Shown here piece by piece: positions 42,933 to 52,566 of a stretch of DNA of 64,000 nucleotides. The translations under genes and the position numbers were made by a program. Source of the stretch: an uncultured Lachnospiraceae bacterium (GTDB lineage Bacteria; Bacillota; Clostridia; Lachnospirales; Lachnospiraceae); the NCBI GenBank assembly GCA_934317005.1, contig CAKREB010000001.1, positions 124,001 through 188,000 of the forward strand, given 5' to 3'. The notes below the pieces were generated by a model, which saw only the letters and a list, made by a program, of their open reading frames with translations, ran no database searches and had not been told where the DNA came from. Each line of letters begins with the position of its first letter. Position 1 is the stretch's first letter.

Positions 42933-43669
42933 TAATTGCATTTTCAACCTATTCGAGAATACCGATGCCAAGAGTGGAGTGGTCTGAAAAGAGTATGAGG
43001 TACAGTATGTGCTTTTTTCCGTTGGTGGGAGCCGTGATCGGACTTTGCAGCTACGGATGCTTTTGGGGCTTTACGCAGGCAGGCTTTGGGAAAATATGGA
43101 TAGCGGCAGTGCTTACCATACTTCCGTTACTGCTGACGGGTGGAATCCATATGGACGGTTTTTTGGACACCATGGATGCAAAGCATTCGTATCGTTCCAT
43201 GGAAGAAAAGCTGCAGATTTTAAAAGATCCTCACGTGGGAGCATTTGCAGTGATCTATGGGATGATCTACCCTTTGCTTGTGCTTGGATGCTTTAGCGAA
43301 ATGAATCAAAAAACAATGGTGTTTGTAGGGATTGGATATGTGTATTCCAGAATTTTAAGCGGGCTTTCGGTAGTGACATTTCGTAAGGCGAAAAAGGATG
43401 GCATGTTAGCTGCTTCTGCGGATGCAGCACAAAAAAATGTTAAGTGGATATTGATAGGAGAGGGGATAATTTGCGCAATTGTATTACTCTTTCTGGATCC
43501 TTTGTATGGAGGAGTCTGTGTGGCAGCAGGACTTTTGACATTTGCCTATTATCGTTATATAGCGTACCGTGTTTTTGGAGGAACGACAGGAGATTTAGCA
43601 GGATATTTTTTGCAGGTATGCGAGCTGGTGATTCTGGCAGGCATGGTAGTTACGAAACTTTTACGATGA
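42917..43669 (+). CDS. cobS: Adenosylcobinamide-GDP ribazoletransferase (cobalamin synthase)
   Basis: The 250-residue membrane enzyme joins GDP-cobinamide with alpha-ribazole. It begins with the family pattern STYSRIPMPRVEW and carries the metal-binding signature GGIHMDGFLDTMDA together with ILKDPHVGAFAV. About six hydrophobic segments follow. AAGGGGGAAAAAG precedes the ATG, inside the end of cobU, so the two are co-translated. Confidence 0.95.
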   Translation: MFHSMIIAFSTYSRIPMPRVEWSEKSMRYSMCFFPLVGAVIGLCSYGCFWGFTQAGFGKIWIAAVLTILPLLLTGGIHMDGFLDTMDAKHSYRSMEEKLQILKDPHVGAFAVIYGMIYPLLVLGCFSEMNQKTMVFVGIGYVYSRILSGLSVVTFRKAKKDGMLAASADAAQKNVKWILIGEGIICAIVLLFLDPLYGGVCVAAGLLTFAYYRYIAYRVFGGTTGDLAGYFLQVCELVILAGMVVTKLLR

Positions 43670-43708
43670 TCTTAAAAGCAGTGAATAAAGAGCAGAGGGA
43701 GGAAAGAG

Positions 43709-44038
43709 ATGATACTATTGATCGGTGGTGCTTATCAGGGCAAGTATGCATATGCGAAGGAGCATTATGCGAAAGATCATGTGATCTATAACCGCTATCA
43801 TGAGATGGTGCGGCAGCAGCTGCAGGCTGGGGAAGACCCGTTAGAACAGGCAAGACTGCTTATTGAAAAAGAAGAAAATCAAGTTATTATCAGTGATGAA
43901 GTGGGATATGGTCTGGTACCGATTGATGCTTTTGAAAGGGAATACAGGGAGAAGGTAGGAAGAGTAAACTGTTTTCTGGCAAAGGAAGCAGAACGGGTGA
44001 TACGCATCGTCTGTGGGATGCCGTTACAGATTAAATAA
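43709..44038 (+). CDS. Short CobU-like protein
   Basis: At 109 residues this is a little over half the length of CobU. It keeps a P-loop-like start (MILLIGGAYQGKYAYAKE) in which the Ser/Thr after GK is Tyr. It also keeps the C-terminal CobU part (ISDEVGYGLVPIDAFEREYR, GRVNCFLAKEAERV). The middle section that holds the guanylylated His region is missing. It could be a regulatory or degenerate paralogue, or an alternative nucleotide-loop protein. AGAGGGAGGAAAGAG precedes the ATG, and its place in the operon is intact. Confidence 0.75.
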   Translation: MILLIGGAYQGKYAYAKEHYAKDHVIYNRYHEMVRQQLQAGEDPLEQARLLIEKEENQVIISDEVGYGLVPIDAFEREYREKVGRVNCFLAKEAERVIRIVCGMPLQIK

Positions 44039-44061
44039 GACAGAAAGAAAAGAGGAAGTGT

Positions 44062-45147
44062 ATGCACTATATACATGGTGGGGATATTTATCATCAGAAA
44101 GAAAATATATTATATGATTTTTCGATTAATATCAATCCGCTTGGAATGCCGGAAAGGAGCCGACAGGCGGCAATGCGTGGAATAGAGTTGTCAGAGGGAA
44201 GATATCCGGACCCGGATGGAAAAAAGCTTTGTACCGGTCTTGCGCAAAAGAAAAATATAGATGCTTCGCAGATTATTTTGGGAAATGGTGCGGCAGAGTT
44301 AATCTATGCACTGTGTCAGGCGCTTCGTCCACCGAAGGGATGTATTCTGGCACCGGGTTTTCAGGAATACGAAGCCGGGTTAAAAAGTGTGAATGCAAAG
44401 CTTCAGATATGGGATCTGCAGGAAAAAGAGACATTTTGCCTGACAAGGAATTTTCTATCGTATCTTGAAAAGAATGCAGGGAAAAATGAGATTCTTTTTG
44501 TGTGCAATCCGAATAATCCGACAGGGAGCATGGTCTCGCAGGAGATGTTACGGCAGATCGCAGCCATCTGTGAAAAAGCAGGATGCTTTCTCTGTGTCGA
44601 TGAATGCTTTCTGCCATTTCTGGAAAACGAAAAAGAGTTTACGATGCTTCCCTTCCTGCAGGAATATCCGCATCTGATCGTGTTACGCGCATTTACCAAA
44701 ATATATGGGATGCCGGGACTGCGTATCGGATATGCCTGTACAGCCAATCAGAAGCTGTTAGAAAAAATGCATTCTGTACTACAGCCGTGGAACACTTCTG
44801 TTCCGGCTCAGATGGCAGCGCAGGCAGCATTGGAGGAAGGAGCATATTTGCAAAACACGATTCGGCTTTTAGAGAGGGAGAGAGTATATCTTGTAGAAGA
44901 ACTTTCCGGAAAGAGTGGTACCGTACTGGCTGACCGGGTGTACCCATCTGCGGCAAACTATATTTTCTTTCACAGTCGTAGGGATTTAAAGGAACGCCTT
45001 TTAGAAAATGGCATTCTGATACGTTCCTGCGCCAACTATCGAAATCTGTCGGAAGGGTACTTTCGGATTGCAATCCGAACACATGAAGAAAATGCAGCGT
45101 TAGTGGATGCGTGGAAAGGCGGGTGTGGCAGATGGAGCAGTATGTGA
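44062..45147 (+). CDS. cobD: L-threonine-O-3-phosphate decarboxylase
   Basis: A PLP-dependent aminotransferase-fold enzyme making (R)-1-amino-2-propanol phosphate, the linker of the nucleotide loop. It opens with HGGDIYHQKENILYDFSINI, has CNPNNPTGS, and the PLP lysine in RAFTKIYGMPGLRIGY. At 361 residues it is standard. The phosphate donor kinase (PduX type) is not seen. The stop overlaps the cbiD start by one base. Confidence 0.93.
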   Translation: MHYIHGGDIYHQKENILYDFSININPLGMPERSRQAAMRGIELSEGRYPDPDGKKLCTGLAQKKNIDASQIILGNGAAELIYALCQALRPPKGCILAPGFQEYEAGLKSVNAKLQIWDLQEKETFCLTRNFLSYLEKNAGKNEILFVCNPNNPTGSMVSQEMLRQIAAICEKAGCFLCVDECFLPFLENEKEFTMLPFLQEYPHLIVLRAFTKIYGMPGLRIGYACTANQKLLEKMHSVLQPWNTSVPAQMAAQAALEEGAYLQNTIRLLERERVYLVEELSGKSGTVLADRVYPSAANYIFFHSRRDLKERLLENGILIRSCANYRNLSEGYFRIAIRTHEENAALVDAWKGGCGRWSSM

Positions 45148-46331
45148 TGAAAGACCAGAAAAAGCTTCGCTGTGGAATTACAACCGGAACCTGTGCCAGT
45201 GCTGCTGCGAAGGCGGCTGCTGCGTTTCTGCTATTGGGAATAAAAAAGACAGAGGAAATGATACATACACCGAAGGGCGTTACCGTACAGGTGCCGGTAT
45301 TTTTAAAGGAGCATGGTGAAAACTACGCAGTATGTTATGTGATCAAGGACAGTGGAGATGATCCGGATGTAACGAATCAGGCGGAAATTTATGTGCGGGT
45401 AGAAAGATGGTTAGATGCCGGCAGGCAGAAAGCAGATGCCTTTTTCTCTGATCAATATCCGAACCTGATCTTAGACGGAGGGCAGGGAGTAGGCAGAGTG
45501 GCTCGCGAGGGGTTAGAACAGAGGGTAGGACAGGCAGCAATCAACACCGTGCCACGAAGTATGGTTTTTGATGCGGTACATGAGATCTGTGAACTGGCAG
45601 AATACCGGAATAAGCTTTTGATCACAATTTTTGTGCCGGCAGGAGAAGAACTGGCAAAAAAGACATTTAATCCCAGACTGGGAATCGAGAGTGGAATCTC
45701 TATTTTGGGAACGAGTGGCATCTTAGAGCCGATGAGTGAAAAGGCAATCGTTGACACGATAGAAACAGAAATCCGTCAGCAGAGCTGTATCGGCAAAGAA
45801 AATCTGTTGGTCATGCCGGGAAATTATGGACAGAGTTATGCATCAGAGTATTTGAAGCTTTCTTTAGAAGGAAGCGTAAAGTGCAGTAATTATATTGGAG
45901 AAACGATCGATCTTGCAGTCAGTTATGGGATGAAACGGTTTCTTTTGGTGGGGAATATCGGAAAGCTTGTCAAGCTGGCAGCGGGGATTATGAATACACA
46001 TTCGAAAGTGGCAGATGGAAGAAGTGAAATCTTTGCTGTGCATGCTGTACTATGCGGAGGTGACCAAAAACTGGTACAGGAGATTATGGCATGCATCAAC
46101 ACAGAGCAGATGCTTGCCCTTTTGGAAGAACAGGGAATCCGACAGGCAGTATGTGACAGTATCTGCCATAGGATAGAAGAATACATGGGACATAGGATCG
46201 GTGAAGTGATGCAGTATGGTGTGATCCTCTTTTCGGAGCATTTTGGATGGTTAGGACAGACCGAAGGCGCTGAGGAGATACTTGCTAAGCTTCGGATGCA
46301 GCAGGAGAAGGAATCAAATCAAAGGAGATAG
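45147..46331 (+). CDS. cbiD: Cobalt-precorrin-5B C1-methyltransferase
   Basis: CbiD methylates ring carbon 1 in the anaerobic pathway. The start LRCGITTGTCASAAAKAA and the later PGNYGQSYASEYL and VGNIGKLVKLAAG are characteristic. I chose the ATG at 45147 (394 residues), which overlaps the cobD stop (TGATGA) and has GGAG nine bases upstream. A GTG at 45111 would extend it without need. Confidence 0.92.
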   Translation: MKDQKKLRCGITTGTCASAAAKAAAAFLLLGIKKTEEMIHTPKGVTVQVPVFLKEHGENYAVCYVIKDSGDDPDVTNQAEIYVRVERWLDAGRQKADAFFSDQYPNLILDGGQGVGRVAREGLEQRVGQAAINTVPRSMVFDAVHEICELAEYRNKLLITIFVPAGEELAKKTFNPRLGIESGISILGTSGILEPMSEKAIVDTIETEIRQQSCIGKENLLVMPGNYGQSYASEYLKLSLEGSVKCSNYIGETIDLAVSYGMKRFLLVGNIGKLVKLAAGIMNTHSKVADGRSEIFAVHAVLCGGDQKLVQEIMACINTEQMLALLEEQGIRQAVCDSICHRIEEYMGHRIGEVMQYGVILFSEHFGWLGQTEGAEEILAKLRMQQEKESNQRR

Positions 46332-46336
46332 AGAGA

Positions 46337-47095
46337 ATGGTATATTTTGTAGGAGCAGGGCCGGGAGCCGCTGATCTGATCACAGTGAGGGGGTTACGCT
46401 ATCTGCAGCAGGCAGATGTGATCATTTATGCAGGTTCTTTGGTAAGCAGGGAACATTTAGAAGAGGCAAAAGAAGGGTGCGTAATATATAACAGTGCCTA
46501 TATGACTTTGGATGAAGTGGTTGACGTGATGGAAGAGGCAGAAAAAAAGGGGCTTGTCACAGTGCGTCTGCATACCGGAGATCCCTCTATTTATGGAGCA
46601 ATCAGAGAGCAGATGGACATTTTACGGGAAAGAAAGATTCCTTTTTCAGTGTGTCCGGGAGTCAGTTCCATGTTTGGGGCAGCGGCGGCTTTACAGGTTG
46701 AGTATACTTTGCCGGAAGTATCGCAGAGTGTGATCATTTCAAGGGCGGCAGGAAGGACACCGGTACCGGAGAGAGAAAGCATCCGTGCGCTCGCTTCTCA
46801 TCAGGCAACGATGGTGTTGTTCTTATCATCAGGACTGGCACAGAGCGTCAAGGAAGAACTGCTTGCCGGGGGATATGCAAAGGATACGCCGGTGGCAGTG
46901 GTTTATAAGGCTACCTGGCCGGATGAAAAGAAGCTTTATACAACCATAGAAGAGCTTCCGCAAAGGATGGAGCAGGAAGAGATTCACAAAACAGCTCTGA
47001 TCATTGTGGGAAATGTATTGGGGGAGGGATATGCGCGATCAAAGCTTTATGATCGTTCTTTCACGACAGAGTATCGGAAAGGAATACAGGAATGA
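46337..47095 (+). CDS. cbiF: Cobalt-precorrin-4 C11-methyltransferase
   Basis: The 252-residue SAM-dependent enzyme has the corrin methyltransferase signatures VYFVGAGPGAADLITVRG, RLHTGDPSIYGA and CPGVSSMFGAAAAL. AGGAGATAGAGAG lies before the ATG. It shares 4 bp with cbiG (ATGA). Confidence 0.95.
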   Translation: MVYFVGAGPGAADLITVRGLRYLQQADVIIYAGSLVSREHLEEAKEGCVIYNSAYMTLDEVVDVMEEAEKKGLVTVRLHTGDPSIYGAIREQMDILRERKIPFSVCPGVSSMFGAAAALQVEYTLPEVSQSVIISRAAGRTPVPERESIRALASHQATMVLFLSSGLAQSVKEELLAGGYAKDTPVAVVYKATWPDEKKLYTTIEELPQRMEQEEIHKTALIIVGNVLGEGYARSKLYDRSFTTEYRKGIQE

Positions 47096-48213
47096 CGATA
47101 GGGATATTTGCATGTAGTCAGAAGGCATATGAGTTGATGCAGAGAATACGGCAGAAGCTGGAAAGTGATCGGTCTGTACGCGATTTGGGACAGATAGAAG
47201 TCATAGAACATGTAAAGTGCAGTCAGCTTCCGGAGCTTTCCCGAAAGGAAAGCCTGTCTGAATGTGTAGGAAATCTGTTTGGAAAGGCGGACGTGCTTAT
47301 CTTTGTCTGCGCAGCAGGAATTGCGGTTCGAAGCATAGCACCTTATATCGGACACAAGTCAGAAGATCCGGCGGTAATCGTACTGGATGAGCTTGGTACA
47401 TTTTGCATTTCTCTCCTGTCGGGGCATGCCGGTGGCGCAAATGAATGGACAGAACGCATTGCCGATATGATTGGTGCGGTTCCGGTCATTACAACAGCGA
47501 CAGATCGGGAGAAGAGGTTTTCCGTGGATGATTTTGCCAGAAAAAATCATCTGCTTGTTACAGACTGGACTTTGGCAAAAGAGATTTCCGTAGATGTTCT
47601 TGCCGACAAAAGGATCATCATTTACACGGAGCTTCCGATAGAAGGTATGGTGCCACGGGAATGTGAAGTCAACGTTTTGAAAAAAGCAGATGATATGGCA
47701 GAAGATATAGGGAAAAAAGCTTTGCAGCAGGAGTGTTGTGCGCAGAACAGGAAAAAGAGCACGGTTATCATCTCTTCCAAAGAGGTGGGCGGTCATGCGC
47801 TGCAGCTGATTCCGAAAAATATTGTGATCGGTATAGGATGCCGCAAGGAAACATCGGAAGAAAAGATTGCATCGGCAGTAAAACAGTATCTTAAACAGGA
47901 GCAGATAGATATTCGTGCTGTCGCAGCGGTGGCAAGCATTGATCTGAAAAAAGAAGAAAAAGGATTGGTGGATTTTTGTAAGAGGCTTGCTGTACCATTT
48001 TTGACATATACGGCAGAAGAGTTAAGGAAGGCAGAGGGAGGCTTTGCGGTATCTGCGTTCGTAGAAAAAGTAACGGGAGTATCATGTGTCTGCGAAAGAA
48101 GTGCTGTCGTTGCAGCAAAGGGCAGTCTGCTTTGTCACAAAAAAGTATTTGACGGGGTGACGGTTGCGGTTGCCAGAAAGAATCAGATAATTACTTTTAA
48201 TAGGTCAAAATAA
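47092..48213 (+). CDS. cbiG: Cobalt-precorrin-5A hydrolase
   Basis: CbiG opens the delta-lactone and releases acetaldehyde. The N-terminal domain has FVCAAGIAVRSIAPYIGHKS and LLSGHAGGANEW; the C-terminal domain has VIGIGCRKETSEEKI and SIDLKKEEKGL. The 373-residue length is typical. Overlaps the cbiF stop (ATGA), so coupled. Confidence 0.95.
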   Translation: MTIGIFACSQKAYELMQRIRQKLESDRSVRDLGQIEVIEHVKCSQLPELSRKESLSECVGNLFGKADVLIFVCAAGIAVRSIAPYIGHKSEDPAVIVLDELGTFCISLLSGHAGGANEWTERIADMIGAVPVITTATDREKRFSVDDFARKNHLLVTDWTLAKEISVDVLADKRIIIYTELPIEGMVPRECEVNVLKKADDMAEDIGKKALQQECCAQNRKKSTVIISSKEVGGHALQLIPKNIVIGIGCRKETSEEKIASAVKQYLKQEQIDIRAVAAVASIDLKKEEKGLVDFCKRLAVPFLTYTAEELRKAEGGFAVSAFVEKVTGVSCVCERSAVVAAKGSLLCHKKVFDGVTVAVARKNQIITFNRSK

Positions 48214-48241
48214 ATACTAACAGATAGGAAAGAGGGAAACC

Positions 48242-48970
48242 ATGAAAAGATTATATGTAGTTGGAATCGGGCCGGGGGATGTCAGACAGATGACCTTTGA
48301 GGCAAGGGAGTGCTTAGAGCAGAGTGATGTGATCGTGGGATATACGGTATATGCTAATCTGGTAAAGGAAGCGTTTCCGGACAAGGAATATATTGTGACC
48401 GGTATGGGAAGTGAAGAGAAACGATGCCTGCTTGCGTTAGAGGAAGCGCAAAAGGGAAGCAGGGTGAGTGTGGTGTGCAGTGGAGATGCCGGAGTATATG
48501 GGATGGCAGGACTTTTGATGGAACTGGCAGAAAATACGGATGTTGAAATCTGTGTTATCGCAGGGATTACAGCGGCATTGTCGGGAGCTGCCGTGTTAGG
48601 AGCACCGCTCGGACATGACTTTGCAGTAATCAGTCTTAGTGACTGGCTGATCACATGGGAGCGGATTGAGGAACGGCTTCGTGCGGCAGCGCAGGCAGAT
48701 TTTTGTATCTGCATTTACAACCCTTCCAGTAAGAAAAGACCGGATTACCTCAAGCGTGCCTGCGATATTTTACTGGAGCAGAAGGAAGGAAAGACAGTCT
48801 GTGGATATGTACAGAATATTGGACGCGAAGGGGAGAAAGCAAAGATTCTTAGCTTAGCGGAACTGTGCATGGAAAAGGTAGATATGTTTACGACTGTTTT
48901 TATCGGTAATTCGCAGACAAAGCAGATTGGTGATCAGATGGTAACACCGAGAGGATATCAGGTGAGATAG
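48242..48970 (+). CDS. cbiH: Cobalt-factor III/precorrin-3B C17-methyltransferase
   Basis: The 242-residue enzyme does the ring contraction and C17 methylation. Motifs are LYVVGIGPGDVRQMTFEA, VCSGDAGVYGMAGL, GITAALSGAAVLGAPLGHDF and ICIYNPSSKKRPDYL. Its ATG follows GAAAGAGGG. It is not CbiL (C20), which I do not find in the window. Confidence 0.95.
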   Translation: MKRLYVVGIGPGDVRQMTFEARECLEQSDVIVGYTVYANLVKEAFPDKEYIVTGMGSEEKRCLLALEEAQKGSRVSVVCSGDAGVYGMAGLLMELAENTDVEICVIAGITAALSGAAVLGAPLGHDFAVISLSDWLITWERIEERLRAAAQADFCICIYNPSSKKRPDYLKRACDILLEQKEGKTVCGYVQNIGREGEKAKILSLAELCMEKVDMFTTVFIGNSQTKQIGDQMVTPRGYQVR

Positions 48971-49049
48971 CCTGCGAAAAGCTCAGGTCATGTCTGTTGT
49001 CAAAAGCAGGGTGTCTGGCAAAAAACAGCCGTTGGAAAGGAGAAAAAGT

Positions 49050-51089
49050 GTGAATACAAATATTGTAGTGTTCGGAGGAACAGCAGAGGGACGCTTGTTA
49101 GCAGAAGCTTTTCAAAATACAGACCTGATACTGCATCTTTCTGTTGCAACAGAATACGGGGCATCTCTGTTGCCAAAATGTTCTAATATTAAAGTGTCCT
49201 TTGGACGGATGGATAAAAAGCAGATGAAAGACTTTTTGTTTGCATCGAATGCAGCTTATTGTCTGGATGCGACACATCCTTATGCAACAGAGGTGACAAG
49301 AAACATTTATGAAGCCTGTCATGACATGAGTGTTTCCTATATCCGGGTGCTGCGAAAAGAAGGAGAACTTTTTGCAGACAGCAAACAGAAAACGCTGCCT
49401 GAGGAAACAGGAAGGGTGCATATGACAGCGTCAGTAAAAGAAGCAGTGGAATATTTGGAACATACGACAGGAACGATTTTTCTGACCACAGGAAGTAAGG
49501 AGCTGGAAGCTTTTACCTATCTGTCCAATTATCAGGACAGATGCGTGGCGAGAGTGCTTCCGACGGTGTCGGTATTGGAAAAATGTAAGGAGCTGGGATT
49601 TGAAGGAAAAAATCTGATTGCCATGCAGGGGCCATTTAGCGAAGAGTTGAATTATCAGATGTTCAGACAGACGAACACAGCCTTTGTGGTGACAAAAAAT
49701 TCGGGAGCGGCAGGAGGCTATCAGGAAAAGTGTGAGGCGGCGCTGCGTGCCGGCGCAGATATTGTTGTGATAGAAAGAGAACAGGAACTGATAGAAAGTG
49801 GCATACAGACGGAAGTATACTCTTTAGAAGAGGCAATAACATTTTTGCGGGAAGCGTATCATATTGCAGACAGACAAAAGATATATCTGGTCGGAATGGG
49901 AACCGGAGGCAGACAGCAGCTGACACGGGAGGCAGAGGAAGCAATACAGGCAAGTGACATTCTTATCGGGGCAAAGCGCATGTTAGACATTTGTAGAAAA
50001 ATCGCAGATAAGCCGATGTATGCCAGTTATCAGAAGGAAGCTATTGTAGAGTATATCAAAGAGCATCAGGAATACAGAACGATTGCCTTAGTATATTCCG
50101 GCGATATTGGATTTTATTCCGGTGCATATGGGATGCAGGATTGGTTAAAAGAGTTTGACGTGCATCCGATTTCTGGGATATCTTCTGTGCTATACTTTTT
50201 GAACCGTTTGGGGATTCCGTGGGCAGACACAAGACTGGTAAGCTGTCATGGGCAGGAGATTTCGCTGCTTTCTGAGATTATTTCCGAAAAAAGAGTATGT
50301 GCTCTGCTTGGGGCAAAAGACAGCGTGAAGCGCATTTCCAAAAAACTTCTTGCCTTTGGGATGGATCAGGTGAAGATAACAGTAGGAGAAAGGCTGTCTT
50401 ATCCGGAGGAACATATTTTTAGCGGAACGGCAAAGGATTTTTTGGAGGAGGAGGTAGATACTTTAGCGGTTGCCCTTTTTGAAAATCCAAAGACAGATAA
50501 GTACAGGCAAAGCATAGGCATTTCGGATGAGAGCTTTGTGCGTGGCAAAGTACCTATGACAAAGGAGGAAATCCGCACGATATCCCTTGCAAAGCTTTGT
50601 CTTACAGAGGATGCCGTGGTGTACGATGTAGGTGCAGGAAGTGGCTCGGTATCAGTTGAGGCAGCACGTTTTTGCCGCAATGGAAAGGTTTATGCGATTG
50701 AGCGAAAGGACGAGGCAGTGAGCCTGATCAGGGAAAATCAGACAAAATTCCGGGTAGAAAATCTGGAGGTCGTATATGGTGAGGCGTTAGATTGCATCAG
50801 AGATCTTCCGTCACCGACACATGTCTTTATAGGTGGAAGTGGTGGAAATCTGTTAGAAATTATTCGCATGATACGGCAAAAAAACAGTAAGGTGCGCTTT
50901 GTGATCAATGCAGTGACCTTAGAAACGGTTGCAGAGCTTGCAAAGATACGCGAAGCTTTTCCGGAATATGATACGATGGAAATAGTACAGATTGCTGTTT
51001 CAAAAGGCAGGGAGCTGGGAGCGTATCATCTGATGACAGCACAAAATCCTGTGTGGATTGCAAGCTTTGGTGGAAATGAGAACGATTAA
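49050..51089 (+). CDS. cbiJET: Fused CbiJ-CbiE-CbiT
   Basis: Three steps in one 679-residue chain. Residues about 1-265 are cobalt-precorrin-6A reductase (FGGTAEGRLLAE, DATHPYATEVTRN). About 272-475 are the C5-methyltransferase CbiE (YLVGMGTGGRQQLTREA, YSGDIGFYSGA). About 490-679 are the C15-methyltransferase/decarboxylase CbiT (YDVGAGSGSVSVEAAR, VFIGGSGGNL). I chose the GTG at 49050, after AAAGGAG, over the ATG at 48990. CbiE-CbiT fusion is common (CobL); adding CbiJ at the N-terminus is less common and could channel the intermediate. Confidence 0.92.
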   Translation: MNTNIVVFGGTAEGRLLAEAFQNTDLILHLSVATEYGASLLPKCSNIKVSFGRMDKKQMKDFLFASNAAYCLDATHPYATEVTRNIYEACHDMSVSYIRVLRKEGELFADSKQKTLPEETGRVHMTASVKEAVEYLEHTTGTIFLTTGSKELEAFTYLSNYQDRCVARVLPTVSVLEKCKELGFEGKNLIAMQGPFSEELNYQMFRQTNTAFVVTKNSGAAGGYQEKCEAALRAGADIVVIEREQELIESGIQTEVYSLEEAITFLREAYHIADRQKIYLVGMGTGGRQQLTREAEEAIQASDILIGAKRMLDICRKIADKPMYASYQKEAIVEYIKEHQEYRTIALVYSGDIGFYSGAYGMQDWLKEFDVHPISGISSVLYFLNRLGIPWADTRLVSCHGQEISLLSEIISEKRVCALLGAKDSVKRISKKLLAFGMDQVKITVGERLSYPEEHIFSGTAKDFLEEEVDTLAVALFENPKTDKYRQSIGISDESFVRGKVPMTKEEIRTISLAKLCLTEDAVVYDVGAGSGSVSVEAARFCRNGKVYAIERKDEAVSLIRENQTKFRVENLEVVYGEALDCIRDLPSPTHVFIGGSGGNLLEIIRMIRQKNSKVRFVINAVTLETVAELAKIREAFPEYDTMEIVQIAVSKGRELGAYHLMTAQNPVWIASFGGNEND

Positions 51090-51154
51090 AACTGTGTTGT
51101 CCTAAGAAGGCTGTTTATGGACTGTCGGAGAGCAGTTTTTGGAAAGGTATGGTT

Positions 51155-52552
51155 ATGTATATGAAAAAGACAATGCCCAGAGTGCTTTTTGCAGCACCAA
51201 AGAGTGGAAGTGGTAAAACTATGCTTGTGTGTGGCATGATAGAGGTCTGGAAGAGAAAGGGATATCGAGTGGCATCCTTTAAGTGCGGGCCGGATTATAT
51301 TGATCCGATGTTTCACAGAAGAGTACTTGGAATTTCATCCGGAAACTTAGATACCTTTTTTACGGATGATGATACGACAAGATATATTTTAGAGGACAAG
51401 GCAAAGCATGCAGATATTACCGTGCTCGAAGGGGTTATGGGATATTACGATGGTCTGGGTGGTCAAAGCGAGCGTGCAAGCTCTTATGATGTTGCCGTTA
51501 TCACAAAGACGCCGGTTGTGCTTGTCGTGGATGGCAAGGGGGCAAGCGTGTCCCTGGCAGCCCTGATCAATGGTCTGGTGACGTTTCGCCGTAACAGTCA
51601 GATATGTGGTGTGATTCTAAACCGTGTGTCATCGGGATATTATGATAGGTTAAAAAGGGTGATTGAGAGGGAATGTCACATAGAAGTCTTAGGTTTTTTA
51701 CCGGAATTAAAAGATTTAAAAGTACCTTCCCGGCATTTAGGTCTGGTTTCGCCGCAGGAAATAGAGCAGTTTGAGCAGTGGACAGGTCAGATTGCGGATG
51801 CAATAGAGCAATATGTTGCGACAGACAGAATATATGAGATTGCAGGCGGGGCAGCTTATTGTGAAGGAAAGAGCCCTAAGATACCGCAGCTTCCGCGGAG
51901 GGTGCGGATCGGGGTTGCAAGGGATGAGGCATTTTCGTTTTATTACACGGAAAATCTGGAACTGTTGGAAAAGATGGGGGCAGAAGTCATGACGTTTTCA
52001 CCACTTCATGATCACAAGCTTCCCGATAAGTTAGACGGTATTGTGCTTGGTGGCGGGTATCCGGAGTGCTATGCGCGACAGCTGGAACAGAATCGGGAGA
52101 TGAGAGATGACATACGCAGCGTCTGTGAGAAGAAGCTGCCGTGTCTGGCAGAATGTGGTGGTTTTCTGTATCTGCAGCAGGAGTTAGAGGGGGAAGACGG
52201 ATATAAAGCGAACATGGCAGGTGTCTTATCAGGAAAGGGGTTTCGCACAGAGCGTCTTTGCCGGTTTGGATATGTCACATTGGAAAATCAGACGGAAGGA
52301 ATGTTTGGAAAGACAGGACAAACGATACGCGGTCATGAGTTTCATTATTGGGACTGTACGGAAAATGGTACAGACTTTGAGGCAGGAAAACCACTAAGTC
52401 AGATAGAATATCCGGTTATGGTTCATACACCTTCGATGGTAGCAGGGTTTCCACATTTGTATTATTATAGTAATGTTAATATGATCTATCACTTTATGCT
52501 GACATGCAGCCGGTATCAGGCAATGCGGGAGAAAAGAGAGGCAGAGGTGTAG
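51155..52552 (+). CDS. cbiA: Cobyrinate a,c-diamide synthase
   Basis: This ATP-dependent glutamine amidotransferase amidates the a and c side chains. It has the nucleotide-binding start APKSGSGKTMLVCG and the class I amidotransferase Cys in CLAECGGFLYLQ, with C-terminal GHEFHYW. I chose the ATG at 51155 (465 residues) for spacing to GGAAAGG; ATG 51149 lies too close. Length matches the family. Confidence 0.95.
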   Translation: MYMKKTMPRVLFAAPKSGSGKTMLVCGMIEVWKRKGYRVASFKCGPDYIDPMFHRRVLGISSGNLDTFFTDDDTTRYILEDKAKHADITVLEGVMGYYDGLGGQSERASSYDVAVITKTPVVLVVDGKGASVSLAALINGLVTFRRNSQICGVILNRVSSGYYDRLKRVIERECHIEVLGFLPELKDLKVPSRHLGLVSPQEIEQFEQWTGQIADAIEQYVATDRIYEIAGGAAYCEGKSPKIPQLPRRVRIGVARDEAFSFYYTENLELLEKMGAEVMTFSPLHDHKLPDKLDGIVLGGGYPECYARQLEQNREMRDDIRSVCEKKLPCLAECGGFLYLQQELEGEDGYKANMAGVLSGKGFRTERLCRFGYVTLENQTEGMFGKTGQTIRGHEFHYWDCTENGTDFEAGKPLSQIEYPVMVHTPSMVAGFPHLYYYSNVNMIYHFMLTCSRYQAMREKREAEV

Positions 52553-52566
52553 GAAAGAGGAGCGGT

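Noticed and set aside
48217..48714. 165-residue minus-strand ORF inside cbiH
   Set aside because: It lies fully opposite a gene with clear motifs and has no ribosome site or family match.
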